Part shown: piece by piece, positions 17,885 through 25,373 of the stretch
How the letters are laid out: the number at the start of each line of letters is the position of its first letter
Position numbering within the stretch: position 1 is the first letter of the stretch
Assembly (NCBI RefSeq): GCF_017368795.1
Contig: NZ_JAFNLL010000004.1
Span: 248,001 to 312,000 of the forward strand
Reading direction: 5' to 3'
Length of the DNA stretch: 64,000 bases
DNA from: Arthrobacter cavernae
GTDB lineage: Bacteria; Actinomycetota; Actinomycetes; Actinomycetales; Micrococcaceae
Translations under genes and position numbers: made by a program
The notes under the pieces: model-generated
Told to the model about the DNA's origin: nothing
Databases searched by the model: none
Seen by the model: the letters and a program-made list of their open reading frames with translations, nothing else

Positions 17885-17920
17885 GTTCTGTATGAGAACT
17901 GATTGTTCAACTATAGAACA
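17885..17920. promoter_or_regulatory. Double IclR-type operator candidate
   Basis: Two dyads sit in the divergent gap: GTTCT-5 nt-AGAAC at 17885-17899 and TGTTC-7 nt-GAACA at 17904-17920. Their centres are 20 bp apart, about two helical turns. Both share GTTC/GAAC half sites. Confidence 0.6.
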
Positions 17921-17940
17921 GTCGTCAACGAGGATCAACG

Positions 17941-18495
17941 ATGATAGCCAAGTCCAGCCCGCCTCCGGAACCCGGCAGCACCAGCCGGATCGGCAGGCCG
18001 CGGGCCCACCACTTCCGCGGCAGCCTGGGCCGTTTCGCCACCGGCGTGGCCATCGTGACCTTCGACGGCCCTGCATCCGCTGAAGGCCTTGGCAAGCGCC
18101 GCGGCATCACCGTCAACTCCTTCACGTCCGTGTCCATGGAGCCGCCCCTGGTGCTGGTCAGCATCGCCCGCGCCACCAAGGCCCATGACGAACTCAATGG
18201 CCGCCCCTTCACCGTGAACATCCTGGGCGCCGAGCAGCAGCAGTTGGCCATGCACTTCGCCGGCCGGCCCGGCCCCGAGCCGCACTGGGTGGAAGGCGGC
18301 ACCGCGCCCCGCCTGTCCAGCGTCCTGGCCTATTTCGAGTGCATGCCCTGGGCCGCCTACGACGGCGGGGACCACACCCTCTATGTGGGCGAAGTGGTCG
18401 ACTTCAACTACCGCTCCGGTGACGCGCTCGCCTTTGCCAACAGCGCCTTCACCACCATCCCGGAGAGCCAGCTCGGCATGGAGGAACTCCTGTAG
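17941..18495 (+). CDS. Flavin reductase (HpaC-like)
   Basis: A 184-residue flavin reductase-domain protein that would use NAD(P)H to supply reduced FAD to the downstream monooxygenase. Family features are FRGSLGRFATGVAIVTF at the N terminus, GITVNSFTSVSMEPPLVLVSI in the flavin-binding core, and GDHTLYVGEVVDF near the C terminus. A GAGGA stretch precedes ATG 17941. It is followed by the oxygenase after 72 nt. The pair forms a two-component system. Confidence 0.9.
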   Translation: MIAKSSPPPEPGSTSRIGRPRAHHFRGSLGRFATGVAIVTFDGPASAEGLGKRRGITVNSFTSVSMEPPLVLVSIARATKAHDELNGRPFTVNILGAEQQQLAMHFAGRPGPEPHWVEGGTAPRLSSVLAYFECMPWAAYDGGDHTLYVGEVVDFNYRSGDALAFANSAFTTIPESQLGMEELL

Positions 18496-18567
18496 CCACC
18501 TGCGGCGCCAGGCCGGGCGCCGCTGCCACGCAATGCGGTTTCAGTACAACCATCATTGGAGAGAACC

Positions 18568-20022
18568 ATGGGAATCCGGACCGGACAGCAGTACCTGGAC
18601 AAGCTCAACTCGATGACCCCGCACGTCCTGATCGACGGGGAAATGGTCACCGAGAAGATCGCCGATCACCCGTCCTTCAGGAACGTGGCCCGCACGTACG
18701 CCAAGCTCTTCGACATGCAGCACGATCCGCGGTACGCGGACGCCCTCACGTATGAATCCCCGACGACGGGTGACCGGGTCAGTGCCTCGTTCCTGGTGCC
18801 GCGCACCGCGGAAGACCTGAAGCACCGGCATGCGGCCATCCGCACCTGGGCCGAGTATTCCAATGGCTTCCTCGGCCGCACCGGCGACTACATGAACGGT
18901 GCGCTCACGGCCCTGTCCGCGGCGGAGAAGTGGTTCGCGCAGGCCGATCCGATGTTCGGGGAGAACATCCGCAGGTACTACGAGCACTGCCGCGAAAATG
19001 ACCTCCTCGCCACGCACACCCTGATCCCGCCGCAGGCCAACCGCTCCGTCTCCGGCTCCGAGCAGCTCGGCGGCCAGCTCTCGGCCCGCGTGGTGGAGGA
19101 GCGTGAGGACGGCATTGTGGTCCAGGGTGCCCGCATGCTCGCCACCATCGCGCCGATCGCCGACGAACTCCTCGTCTTCCCCTCCACCCTGCTGCGCTCC
19201 ACGCCGGAGGATGCCCCCTATTCCTATGCCTTCGCGGTCCCCAACGACGCCCCCGGCATGCGGTACCTCTGCCGGACCTCCCTGTACCAGGGCGGAAGCG
19301 TCCACGACGAACCCCTTGCGAGCCGCTTCGAGGAGATGGACGCCGTCGTTATTTTCGACAAGGTATTTGTCCCCAATGAACGCATCTTCATGCTCGGCCA
19401 CCCGGAACTCTGCAACGCCTTCTACTCGGAAACCGGCGCCGCCGCGCTCATGACCCACCAGGTGGTCACCCGGACCATCGCCAAGAGCGAGTTCTTCCTG
19501 GGGCTGGCCTCGGAAGTTGCTGCGGCCATCGGCATCGACGGCTTCCAGCACATCCAGGAAGACCTCGCCGAGCTGATCGAGACGGTGGAGATCGGCAAGG
19601 CTCTCATGGTGGCCGCGGAGGCCCAGGCCGCACCGAGCGCGGACGGTGTGCTGCTGCCGCACTGGCCCACGCTAAATGCCGCCCGCAACTGGTATCCCAA
19701 GGTTGCCCAGCGTTTTCCGGCGATCATCCGCAAGTTCTCGGCCTCCGGCCTCATGGCACTGCCCGGCGAAGCAGACGTGGCCAGCGGAGCCCTGCCGGAC
19801 ATCGAGCTCTACCTGCAGGCCAAGACGCTCACCGGCCCCGAGCGGGTGCGGCTCTTCAAGCTCGCCTTCGACGCTTCGATCTCCGGCTTCGCCGGGCGCC
19901 AGTCTCTGTACGAGTACTTCTTCTTCGGGGATCCCGTGCGCATGGCCGGGGCGCTCGTGAACAGCTACGACCGCGAACCGGTTCGCGCCAGGGTTCGCGA
20001 ATTCCTCGAACGCAAGGATTGA
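18568..20022 (+). CDS. 4-hydroxyphenylacetate 3-hydroxylase-type oxygenase
   Basis: The oxygenase of a two-component FADH2-dependent aromatic hydroxylase, 484 residues, of the HpaB family. Recognisable segments are the N-terminal GQQYLDKLNSM, the central HTLIPPQANRS, and the C-terminal GRQSLYEYFFFGDPVRMAGAL. It would hydroxylate a phenolic substrate (4-hydroxyphenylacetate, a phenol or a chlorophenol), but the exact one cannot be fixed from sequence. ATG 18568 has GGAGAG just upstream. Neighbours are a flavin reductase before, an IclR regulator divergent, and an MHS importer after. Confidence 0.88.
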   Translation: MGIRTGQQYLDKLNSMTPHVLIDGEMVTEKIADHPSFRNVARTYAKLFDMQHDPRYADALTYESPTTGDRVSASFLVPRTAEDLKHRHAAIRTWAEYSNGFLGRTGDYMNGALTALSAAEKWFAQADPMFGENIRRYYEHCRENDLLATHTLIPPQANRSVSGSEQLGGQLSARVVEEREDGIVVQGARMLATIAPIADELLVFPSTLLRSTPEDAPYSYAFAVPNDAPGMRYLCRTSLYQGGSVHDEPLASRFEEMDAVVIFDKVFVPNERIFMLGHPELCNAFYSETGAAALMTHQVVTRTIAKSEFFLGLASEVAAAIGIDGFQHIQEDLAELIETVEIGKALMVAAEAQAAPSADGVLLPHWPTLNAARNWYPKVAQRFPAIIRKFSASGLMALPGEADVASGALPDIELYLQAKTLTGPERVRLFKLAFDASISGFAGRQSLYEYFFFGDPVRMAGALVNSYDREPVRARVREFLERKD

Positions 20023-20112
20023 TGCTGCGCCGGCTGGCACGAAGTCGGTGTGGCCTGCGTCCCTTCGTCATGTTGTGGCTGATGTCACAATCATGTAGTA
20101 ACATTTTCTAAC

Positions 20113-20130
20113 TGACCGTTCTGTCGGTAA
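20113..20130 (+). promoter_or_regulatory. Dyad ACCG-N6-CGGT before the MHS transporter
   Basis: TGACCG and CGGTAA flank 6 nt, about 55 nt before the transporter ATG. One mismatch occurs in the outer bases. It may be a TetR-type operator. No TetR gene is adjacent. Confidence 0.35.
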
Positions 20131-20183
20131 TGCCTGGCATTCCGGAAGCCCGGTCACCATCCGTTCCCACCCATGGAGTTTCA

Positions 20184-21515
20184 ATGACCGCAACTTCCTC
20201 CGTCGATTCCGCGGCAGGTCCCAGCAGCAAGCGCGAAGAACGCAAGGTCCTCGCCGGCACGCTGGTGGGAACCACCATCGAGTGGTATGACTTCTTCGTC
20301 TTCGCCCAGCTGACCGCCACGCTGCTCTCACCGCTGTTCCTCACCCCGCTTGAGAAGTCGAACCCGGCCCTGGCACAGATCCTGTCCTTCGCCACGATCG
20401 GCATCAGCTTCCTGTTCCGCCCGCTCGGAGCGTTCGTCGCCGGCCATCTCGGCGACCGGCTGGGCCGCAAGGCGGTCCTCGTCATGACTCTCGTGATGAT
20501 GGGTGCGGCCACCGCGCTGATCGGCATGCTGCCCACCTACGATGCCATTGGCCTCTGGGCCCCGGTCGCGCTGATCCTCCTCCGCGTGGCGCAGGGCTTC
20601 TCCGCCGGCGGCGAATGGGGCGGCGCGGCGCTGATGGCGGTGGAGCATGCTCCCAAGTCCAAGCGTGGACTGTTCGGTGCGTACCCGCAGATCGGCGTCC
20701 CCATCGGCATGATCCTGGCGACCGGTCTGCTCTACTTCCTGACGTCCGGGATGTCCAAGGCAGACTTCACCGCATGGGGCTGGCGCGTGCCGTTCCTACT
20801 CTCGGTGGTGCTGATCGTGGTGGGCTACCTGATCCGCCGCGCGGTGGGCGAAAGCCCGGTCTTCAAGGAGATCTCGCAGCGCAAGGCCGAAAGCAAGGCG
20901 CCGCTGCAGGAGCTCTTCCGCAAGAACAGCAAGGAGGTCATCCTTGCGGCACTGATTTTCATCGCGAACAATGCGGCGGGCTACCTGCTGATCGCGTTCT
21001 TCATCTCCTATGCCACCAAGGCGCTCAAGATGCCAACACCGCAGGTTCTGCTGGCCACCACGATTGCCTCGTTCGGCTGGCTCATCTTCACCATGCTTGG
21101 CGGCTGGCTCTCCGACAAGATCGGCCGCGTCAAGACATTCCTGATCGGCTACGGCCTGGTGTTCGGCTGGATGATCCCGATGTTCGCCCTGATCGATTCC
21201 AAGGACATCCTCCTGTACGGAACGGCACTGTTCGTCCTGACGGTGGGGCTTGGCCTTTCCTACGGCCCGATGTCGGCCATGTACGCCGAGATGTTCCCGG
21301 CCCAGGTGCGCTACTCCGGAATCTCGATCGGCTATGCACTGGGCGCGATCCTGGGCGGCGCCTTCGCTCCCCTGATCGCGCAGGCGCTGCTGGACACCAC
21401 CAAGTGGTCCGGATCCGTGGGCATCTACATCATGGTGCTCTGCGTCATCTCCGCGGTGGGTGTGGTCCTGGCGAAGGAAACCCGCGGCCGTCCCCTCGGC
21501 TTCAGCGCCCACTAG
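20184..21515 (+). CDS. MHS-family MFS importer (metabolite:proton symport)
   Basis: A 443-residue transporter of the metabolite:H+ symporter branch of the MFS, like ShiA, ProP or KgtP. The diagnostic start GTLVGTTIEWYDFFVFAQ, the motif GHLGDRLGRKAVLV and the RVAQGFSAGGEWGGAALMAVEHAP segment are all present, with 12 membrane helices. Its place after an aromatic hydroxylase suggests uptake of the aromatic acid that this enzyme uses. GGAG lies 7 nt before ATG 20184. A perfect 12-bp hairpin follows its stop. Confidence 0.9.
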   Translation: MTATSSVDSAAGPSSKREERKVLAGTLVGTTIEWYDFFVFAQLTATLLSPLFLTPLEKSNPALAQILSFATIGISFLFRPLGAFVAGHLGDRLGRKAVLVMTLVMMGAATALIGMLPTYDAIGLWAPVALILLRVAQGFSAGGEWGGAALMAVEHAPKSKRGLFGAYPQIGVPIGMILATGLLYFLTSGMSKADFTAWGWRVPFLLSVVLIVVGYLIRRAVGESPVFKEISQRKAESKAPLQELFRKNSKEVILAALIFIANNAAGYLLIAFFISYATKALKMPTPQVLLATTIASFGWLIFTMLGGWLSDKIGRVKTFLIGYGLVFGWMIPMFALIDSKDILLYGTALFVLTVGLGLSYGPMSAMYAEMFPAQVRYSGISIGYALGAILGGAFAPLIAQALLDTTKWSGSVGIYIMVLCVISAVGVVLAKETRGRPLGFSAH

Positions 21516-21532
21516 GCTCCTCGGGCCAGAAC

Positions 21533-21568
21533 AGAGCGGGCACGAACTTCCTGGTCCGTGCCCGCTCT
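21533..21568 (+). terminator. Hairpin after the MHS transporter
   Basis: Perfect 12-bp stem AGAGCGGGCACG / CGTGCCCGCTCT with a 12-nt loop, starting 18 nt after the stop codon. Only a weak T tract follows. Confidence 0.7.
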
Positions 21569-21676
21569 TGTCATGCACCCTGGCGCGCTGAAACGGCACA
21601 GCGGCGGCGGCTTCCGTTGCACCGGCAGCATGGGTGGTCCTCAGTGAGGAAAGACACTATTGGAGAACCGGTCCCC

Positions 21677-21796
21677 ATGAGTGAATACCCGGACCCCGGC
21701 CCACAGGATCCTGCTGCCGCGCCAACAGAGCTTGCTGCGGCAATTAACAGCATGCTGTTGGTGGACCATCACGTGCACAGCGTCCAGGGGTTTTGA
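21677..21796 (+). pseudogene. Amidohydrolase N-terminal remnant
   Basis: ATG 21677 opens a 39-codon frame that ends INSMLLVDHHVHSVQGF. The HHVH pair matches the first metal-binding motif of amidohydrolase (PF04909-like) enzymes, which run for over 300 residues. Here the frame stops at once and no remainder is found before rtcB. I read it as the stump of a deleted gene, not a functional small protein. Confidence 0.55.
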
Positions 21797-21852
21797 CCCG
21801 CCGGGTCTGATTGCAGAGGTCGGGGCCTTCCGGGATCCGGAGACCGCCGGGC

Positions 21853-23037
21853 CTATCCCTTGACGCAAAGCACGGTGCGGAGGTGCTGCACGGGTTCCAC
21901 CAAGTCCTTCTGGGCTTCCATCACCGAGCGCAGGTCTTTGTAGGCGGCCGGGATTTCGTCCACGATCCCCTGGTCCTTGCGGGATTCGACGCCGGCGGTC
22001 TGCGCCACCAGGTCCTTGACCGTGTAGGCCCTGAGGGCGGCGTGGCGGGACAGGCGCCGCCCGGCGCCGTGGGCGGCCGACTGGAACGATGCGTCATTGC
22101 CGCGGCCGCGGACCACGTAGGATCCGGCGCCCATGGAGCCGGGGATCAGGGCCAGGTCTCCCTTGCCGGCGCGGATGGCGCCCTTGCGCGTGACCAGCAT
22201 GGTCTCACCGTCGATGACTTCCTCGGCCACGTAATTGTGGTGGACGTTGATCTCCTGGCCGTACCTGACGTGCGCCTTCTGGAAGTGCCGGGAGACCCGT
22301 TCCTTGAACAGGGCCATCATGACCGCACGGGACCGGGAGGCATACTCCTGGGCCCACCACAGGTCGTGGCGGTAGGCGTCCATCTGCGGTGTGCCCTCCA
22401 GGAACACGGCGAGGTCGCGGTCCGCAAGCCCTTGGTTGTGCGGGAGGGCACGGGCGTCCAGGATATGGTGGTCCGCCAGTTCCTTGCCGATGTTCCGGGA
22501 GCCGGAGTGCAGGGTCAGCCACACATGTCCGGCCTCGTCCACGCAGAGCTCGATGAAGTGGTTGCCGCCTCCCAGGGTGCCAAGTTGGACGCGGGCGCGG
22601 GACTCGAGCCGCTGGACCCCGCCGTGCAGCTCACTGAAGCCGGACCAGAAGCGCGCCCAGCCCTGGTCCAGGCCCAGGCGCTTCACGTCCACCGGCCTGT
22701 CGTGGGAGTTGGGCCCGACCGGGATGGCGGCCTCGATGGCCAGCCGCAAACCGTGCAGGTTGGACAAGTCGGATGCGGTCAGGGACGTCTTCACAGCGTT
22801 CACGCCGCAGCCGATGTCCACGCCGACGGCGGCCGGGGCAACAGCATGGCGCATGGCAATGACGGAGCCGACCACGGCCCCCTTGCCGACATGGACGTCG
22901 GGCATGACACGGACACCGTAGACCCACTCCAGGGACGCAATGTTGCGCACCTGCTGCAGGGCCGCCGGCTCGATCTCGCTCTCAATCTCCCACAGATAAA
23001 CCGGGTGTTTCGTGCCGCGCATTTCCACGGGAAACAT
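21853..23037 (-). CDS. rtcB: RNA-splicing ligase RtcB
   Basis: RtcB joins RNA 2',3'-cyclic phosphate or 3'-phosphate ends to 5'-OH ends, using GTP and manganese. The 394-residue length is normal. C77 (VDIGCGVNA), the metal histidine region GTLGGGNHFIEL, and the guanylated histidine H323 (AAHGAGRRLSR) are present. AAGGAG lies 6 nt before the ATG. It follows a phosphoribosyltransferase gene by 18 nt in a probable operon. No archease or RtcA gene is nearby. Confidence 0.96.
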   Translation of the reverse strand: MFPVEMRGTKHPVYLWEIESEIEPAALQQVRNIASLEWVYGVRVMPDVHVGKGAVVGSVIAMRHAVAPAAVGVDIGCGVNAVKTSLTASDLSNLHGLRLAIEAAIPVGPNSHDRPVDVKRLGLDQGWARFWSGFSELHGGVQRLESRARVQLGTLGGGNHFIELCVDEAGHVWLTLHSGSRNIGKELADHHILDARALPHNQGLADRDLAVFLEGTPQMDAYRHDLWWAQEYASRSRAVMMALFKERVSRHFQKAHVRYGQEINVHHNYVAEEVIDGETMLVTRKGAIRAGKGDLALIPGSMGAGSYVVRGRGNDASFQSAAHGAGRRLSRHAALRAYTVKDLVAQTAGVESRKDQGIVDEIPAAYKDLRSVMEAQKDLVEPVQHLRTVLCVKG

Positions 23038-23055
23038 GATTTCTCCTTCCCATTC

Positions 23056-23712
23056 CTAGGACGCCGGGTGCTCCAGCATCCGCACGGCTTCGCTGTCCGT
23101 CAACTGTTCGAAGTGTTCGTAGAAGGAACCCACGGCCCGGAACTTGCCGGGCGTGTGCAGGCACATGACGAAGTCGCAGACCCGCGCCAGCGAGGCGTAG
23201 GCCTCCAGGGATGCCACGGGTACCGCCACCACCACGGTGCGTGCGCCGGCTGCCCGGACGGCCTCCACCGCTGCGCGCATCGTGGCTCCGGTGGCCAGTC
23301 CGTCGTCCACCAGGACCACTGTCTTGCCGCGGAGTTCGTGCCGGATGCCAGGGTAGCTCCCGGCGCGGCGCAGGAGTTCCCCGCGTTCGTGCGCTTCCAC
23401 GGCGTCCAGAGCGGCCTGGCTGATTCCGAGGCGCAGGATGCGCTCGGCAAGGGGCCGGTTGACCAGGCGGACCACCCGGCCGTTGGCCCAGGCCAGTGCA
23501 CCGAACGCGGTTTCCTCGCGCCCCGGGATACCGAGTTTGCGGACCAGAAGGGCCCCGAAAGGCAGGTAAAGTTCCTCGGCGGCTGCCGCGGCCAGGGGGA
23601 CTCCGCCACGGGCCAGGCCCAGCAGGATCGTGTCCGGGCGCTCGCGGAACTGGGGGAGCCCTGCCGCAAGGCGCCGACCGGCCTCTGCACGGTCCCTGAA
23701 ACGCATGCCCAT
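23056..23712 (-). CDS. Phosphoribosyltransferase (COG1926-like)
   Basis: A 218-residue type I phosphoribosyltransferase-fold protein. The PRPP loop VVLVDDGLATGATMRAA is intact, and the N-terminal FRDRAEAGRRLAAGL and LGLARGGVPLA segments fit the predicted PRTase group COG1926. The acceptor base is unknown. ATG 23712 was chosen for GGAG 8 nt upstream. ATG 23706 is possible. It is transcribed with rtcB, which follows after 18 nt. Confidence 0.85.
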   Translation of the reverse strand: MGMRFRDRAEAGRRLAAGLPQFRERPDTILLGLARGGVPLAAAAAEELYLPFGALLVRKLGIPGREETAFGALAWANGRVVRLVNRPLAERILRLGISQAALDAVEAHERGELLRRAGSYPGIRHELRGKTVVLVDDGLATGATMRAAVEAVRAAGARTVVVAVPVASLEAYASLARVCDFVMCLHTPGKFRAVGSFYEHFEQLTDSEAVRMLEHPAS

Positions 23713-23799
23713 CTGCCCCACTCCCACGTAGTCCGGCGCTATGCCAAGACTACCGTTCCATGCTTGCCGTGTGCTGCCCGCACTGGAACGATTGGCACT

Positions 23800-24213
23800 G
23801 TGAACAAGCCCATGGGTTACTGGCTTAAGCGCCTGGACGCTGCCCTTGAGTCCCAGCTGGACAACACCCTGGCCCGGCTCAAGCTCAGCAGGCACCAGTG
23901 GCAGACACTCAATGTCCTGGCCGAGAACCCTGTCAGCCCGGAACTCCTGGACGAAGTTCTGCGGCCCTTCTGGGGCAGCGATACCCGTCTGCGGGAGCGG
24001 GAGCTCGCCGCACTGGTCGGCCGGGGGCTGATTGTGGTGGCGGATGGCCGGATTGCCCTGAGCGGGCTGGGCAGGGCCAAGCACACGGAAGCGCACCGCT
24101 TGGTGGAGGAAGCCCGTCGGGACCTGTCGGCGGGGATCGGCCTGGACGAGTATGCCATTGCGCTCAGCGTGCTCGAACGCATGAGCCACAACGCCGAACG
24201 GCTGGCCCGCTAG
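23800..24213 (+). CDS. Winged-helix (MarR-like) regulator
   Basis: A 137-residue helical protein with a MarR-like layout. The N-terminal helix GYWLKRLDAALESQLDNTLARL is followed by SRHQWQTLNVLAENP, a recognition region around LRERELAALVGRG, a wing (LIVVADGRIALSGLG), and a C-terminal dimer helix. GTG 23800 is the probable start, without a clear ribosome site. It is divergent from the PRTase-rtcB pair with an 87-nt gap and may control that operon. Confidence 0.65.
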   Translation: MNKPMGYWLKRLDAALESQLDNTLARLKLSRHQWQTLNVLAENPVSPELLDEVLRPFWGSDTRLRERELAALVGRGLIVVADGRIALSGLGRAKHTEAHRLVEEARRDLSAGIGLDEYAIALSVLERMSHNAERLAR

Positions 24214-24214
24214 C

Positions 24215-25039
24215 TCAGACGCCCAGGAACGCCACCGCGGCATCCTTGAACGCCCGGCTGGTGACCACGTTGGTGTGGTTGCGCCCGGGCACCAGGAGCT
24301 GCTCGGCGAGCCCGCCCACCCGGCCGGCGAGGGCGGCGAGTTCGGGCAGGGACACAGCGCGTTCGTCCTTGTCCCCGGCCACAAGCAGCACCGGCATGTG
24401 CGGCGCGGCCTCGGCGGGATCGAACGGCTCGCCCTTGATGGCTTCGATGAGGGACAGCAGCGCAAACAGGTCGTTGCCGGGGACCAGCTGGGCCATCTTC
24501 AGCAGCCCCGCCGTCGACTCGTCCTCGATGGGTGTGCCGTCGGCCAAGTGCTTCTGCGCGGCCACGAGGTCGAACGCCGCAAGCGGGTCGGCATTGCTGG
24601 GCCCGCCCAGGACCATCCGGTGCACCAGCTCGGACTGCGTGGCGCCGAATTCCCAGGCAAGGCGCGAGCCCAGCGAGTATCCGATCACGTCAAGGCCCGT
24701 GGACGGGTCGCCGTCGCGCAGCGGGCGGGCACCGGAGTCGATCACGATCTGCAGCAGATCCGCCCGGATGCGGCTGGGGGAGTAGGAGTCCAGGTCCTCC
24801 GGGGAACCGCTCTGGCCGTGGCCGGGAAGGTCAACGGTGATGACGCGGCGGCCGGCCTCCTGGAGCCTGGCGATCCAGCCGGCGTCGGCCCAGTTCAGTT
24901 TGCTGGAGGAGGAGAAACCGTGGATCAGCAGGACGGGGCGCAGCCCGGCGTCGGTGGCGGGTTCGTGGACCTCAACGAACAATCCCGGGTCGGTGCCCTC
25001 GACGGTGTGGTGGAGTTCCACTGTATGCCTGCCGGTCAT
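24215..25039 (-). CDS. Alpha/beta hydrolase, AcoC-like catalytic half
   Basis: A 274-residue alpha/beta hydrolase. The oxyanion motif is LIHGFSSSS, and the apparent triad is S122 (GYSLGS), D223 (VAGDKDE) and H255 (GRNHTNVV). It is the last gene of the dehydrogenase operon and starts 4 nt after the stop of a free lipoyl-domain protein. Acetoin-dehydrogenase E2 proteins of the AcoC type join exactly these two domains in one chain of about 370 residues. It may therefore act as the acyl-transfer or hydrolase half of the E2. ATG 25039 has GAGGA upstream. An alternative start at 25057 would overlap the lipoyl gene. Confidence 0.8.
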   Translation of the reverse strand: MTGRHTVELHHTVEGTDPGLFVEVHEPATDAGLRPVLLIHGFSSSSKLNWADAGWIARLQEAGRRVITVDLPGHGQSGSPEDLDSYSPSRIRADLLQIVIDSGARPLRDGDPSTGLDVIGYSLGSRLAWEFGATQSELVHRMVLGGPSNADPLAAFDLVAAQKHLADGTPIEDESTAGLLKMAQLVPGNDLFALLSLIEAIKGEPFDPAEAAPHMPVLLVAGDKDERAVSLPELAALAGRVGGLAEQLLVPGRNHTNVVTSRAFKDAAVAFLGV

Positions 25040-25043
25040 GGTG

Positions 25044-25373
25044 TCAGTCCTCATCAAGTACGGCGCTCAGGCGGACCCGGCGCTTGGGTGCGTCATCCTT
25101 CGGAACAGTGCCCACGATGCCGGCGGTGTTGTCCGGAACCTCAAACACAATCAGCGGCTCGCCGACGTTGATCGTGTCACCGGGCGCCCCGTGAATACGC
25201 ACCACTTTACCTGCCTGCGGGCTGGGCAGTTCGAGGGCCGACTTGCTGGTTTCGAGCTCCACGAGCGGCTGGTTGCGCTCCACCTGGTCGCCCGGCGACA
25301 CGAGCCAGTCCAGCACGGTTGCCTCGATGAGGCCTTCGCCGAGATCGGGCAGGGGGAAAGAGATTTCAGCCAC
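25044..25373 (-). CDS. Stand-alone lipoyl-domain protein (E2 N-terminal part)
   Basis: A 109-residue protein consisting of one lipoyl domain (residues 1-80), with the lipoylated lysine K44 in LVELETSKSALEL, and a short basic/acidic tail. Typical E2 subunits add a peripheral-binding and a catalytic domain of over 250 residues. Both are missing here. GTG 25373 overlaps the E1 beta stop by 8 nt and has GGAG upstream. It would carry the acyl group from E1 to the next gene's product or to an E2 made elsewhere. Confidence 0.88.
   Translation of the reverse strand: MAEISFPLPDLGEGLIEATVLDWLVSPGDQVERNQPLVELETSKSALELPSPQAGKVVRIHGAPGDTINVGEPLIVFEVPDNTAGIVGTVPKDDAPKRRVRLSAVLDED

Noticed and set aside
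21797..21862. Frame after the amidohydrolase stump (GLIAEVGAFRDPETAGPIP)
   Set aside because: No start codon or ribosome site, too short, and overlapping the rtcB 3' end. I could not tie it to any family.
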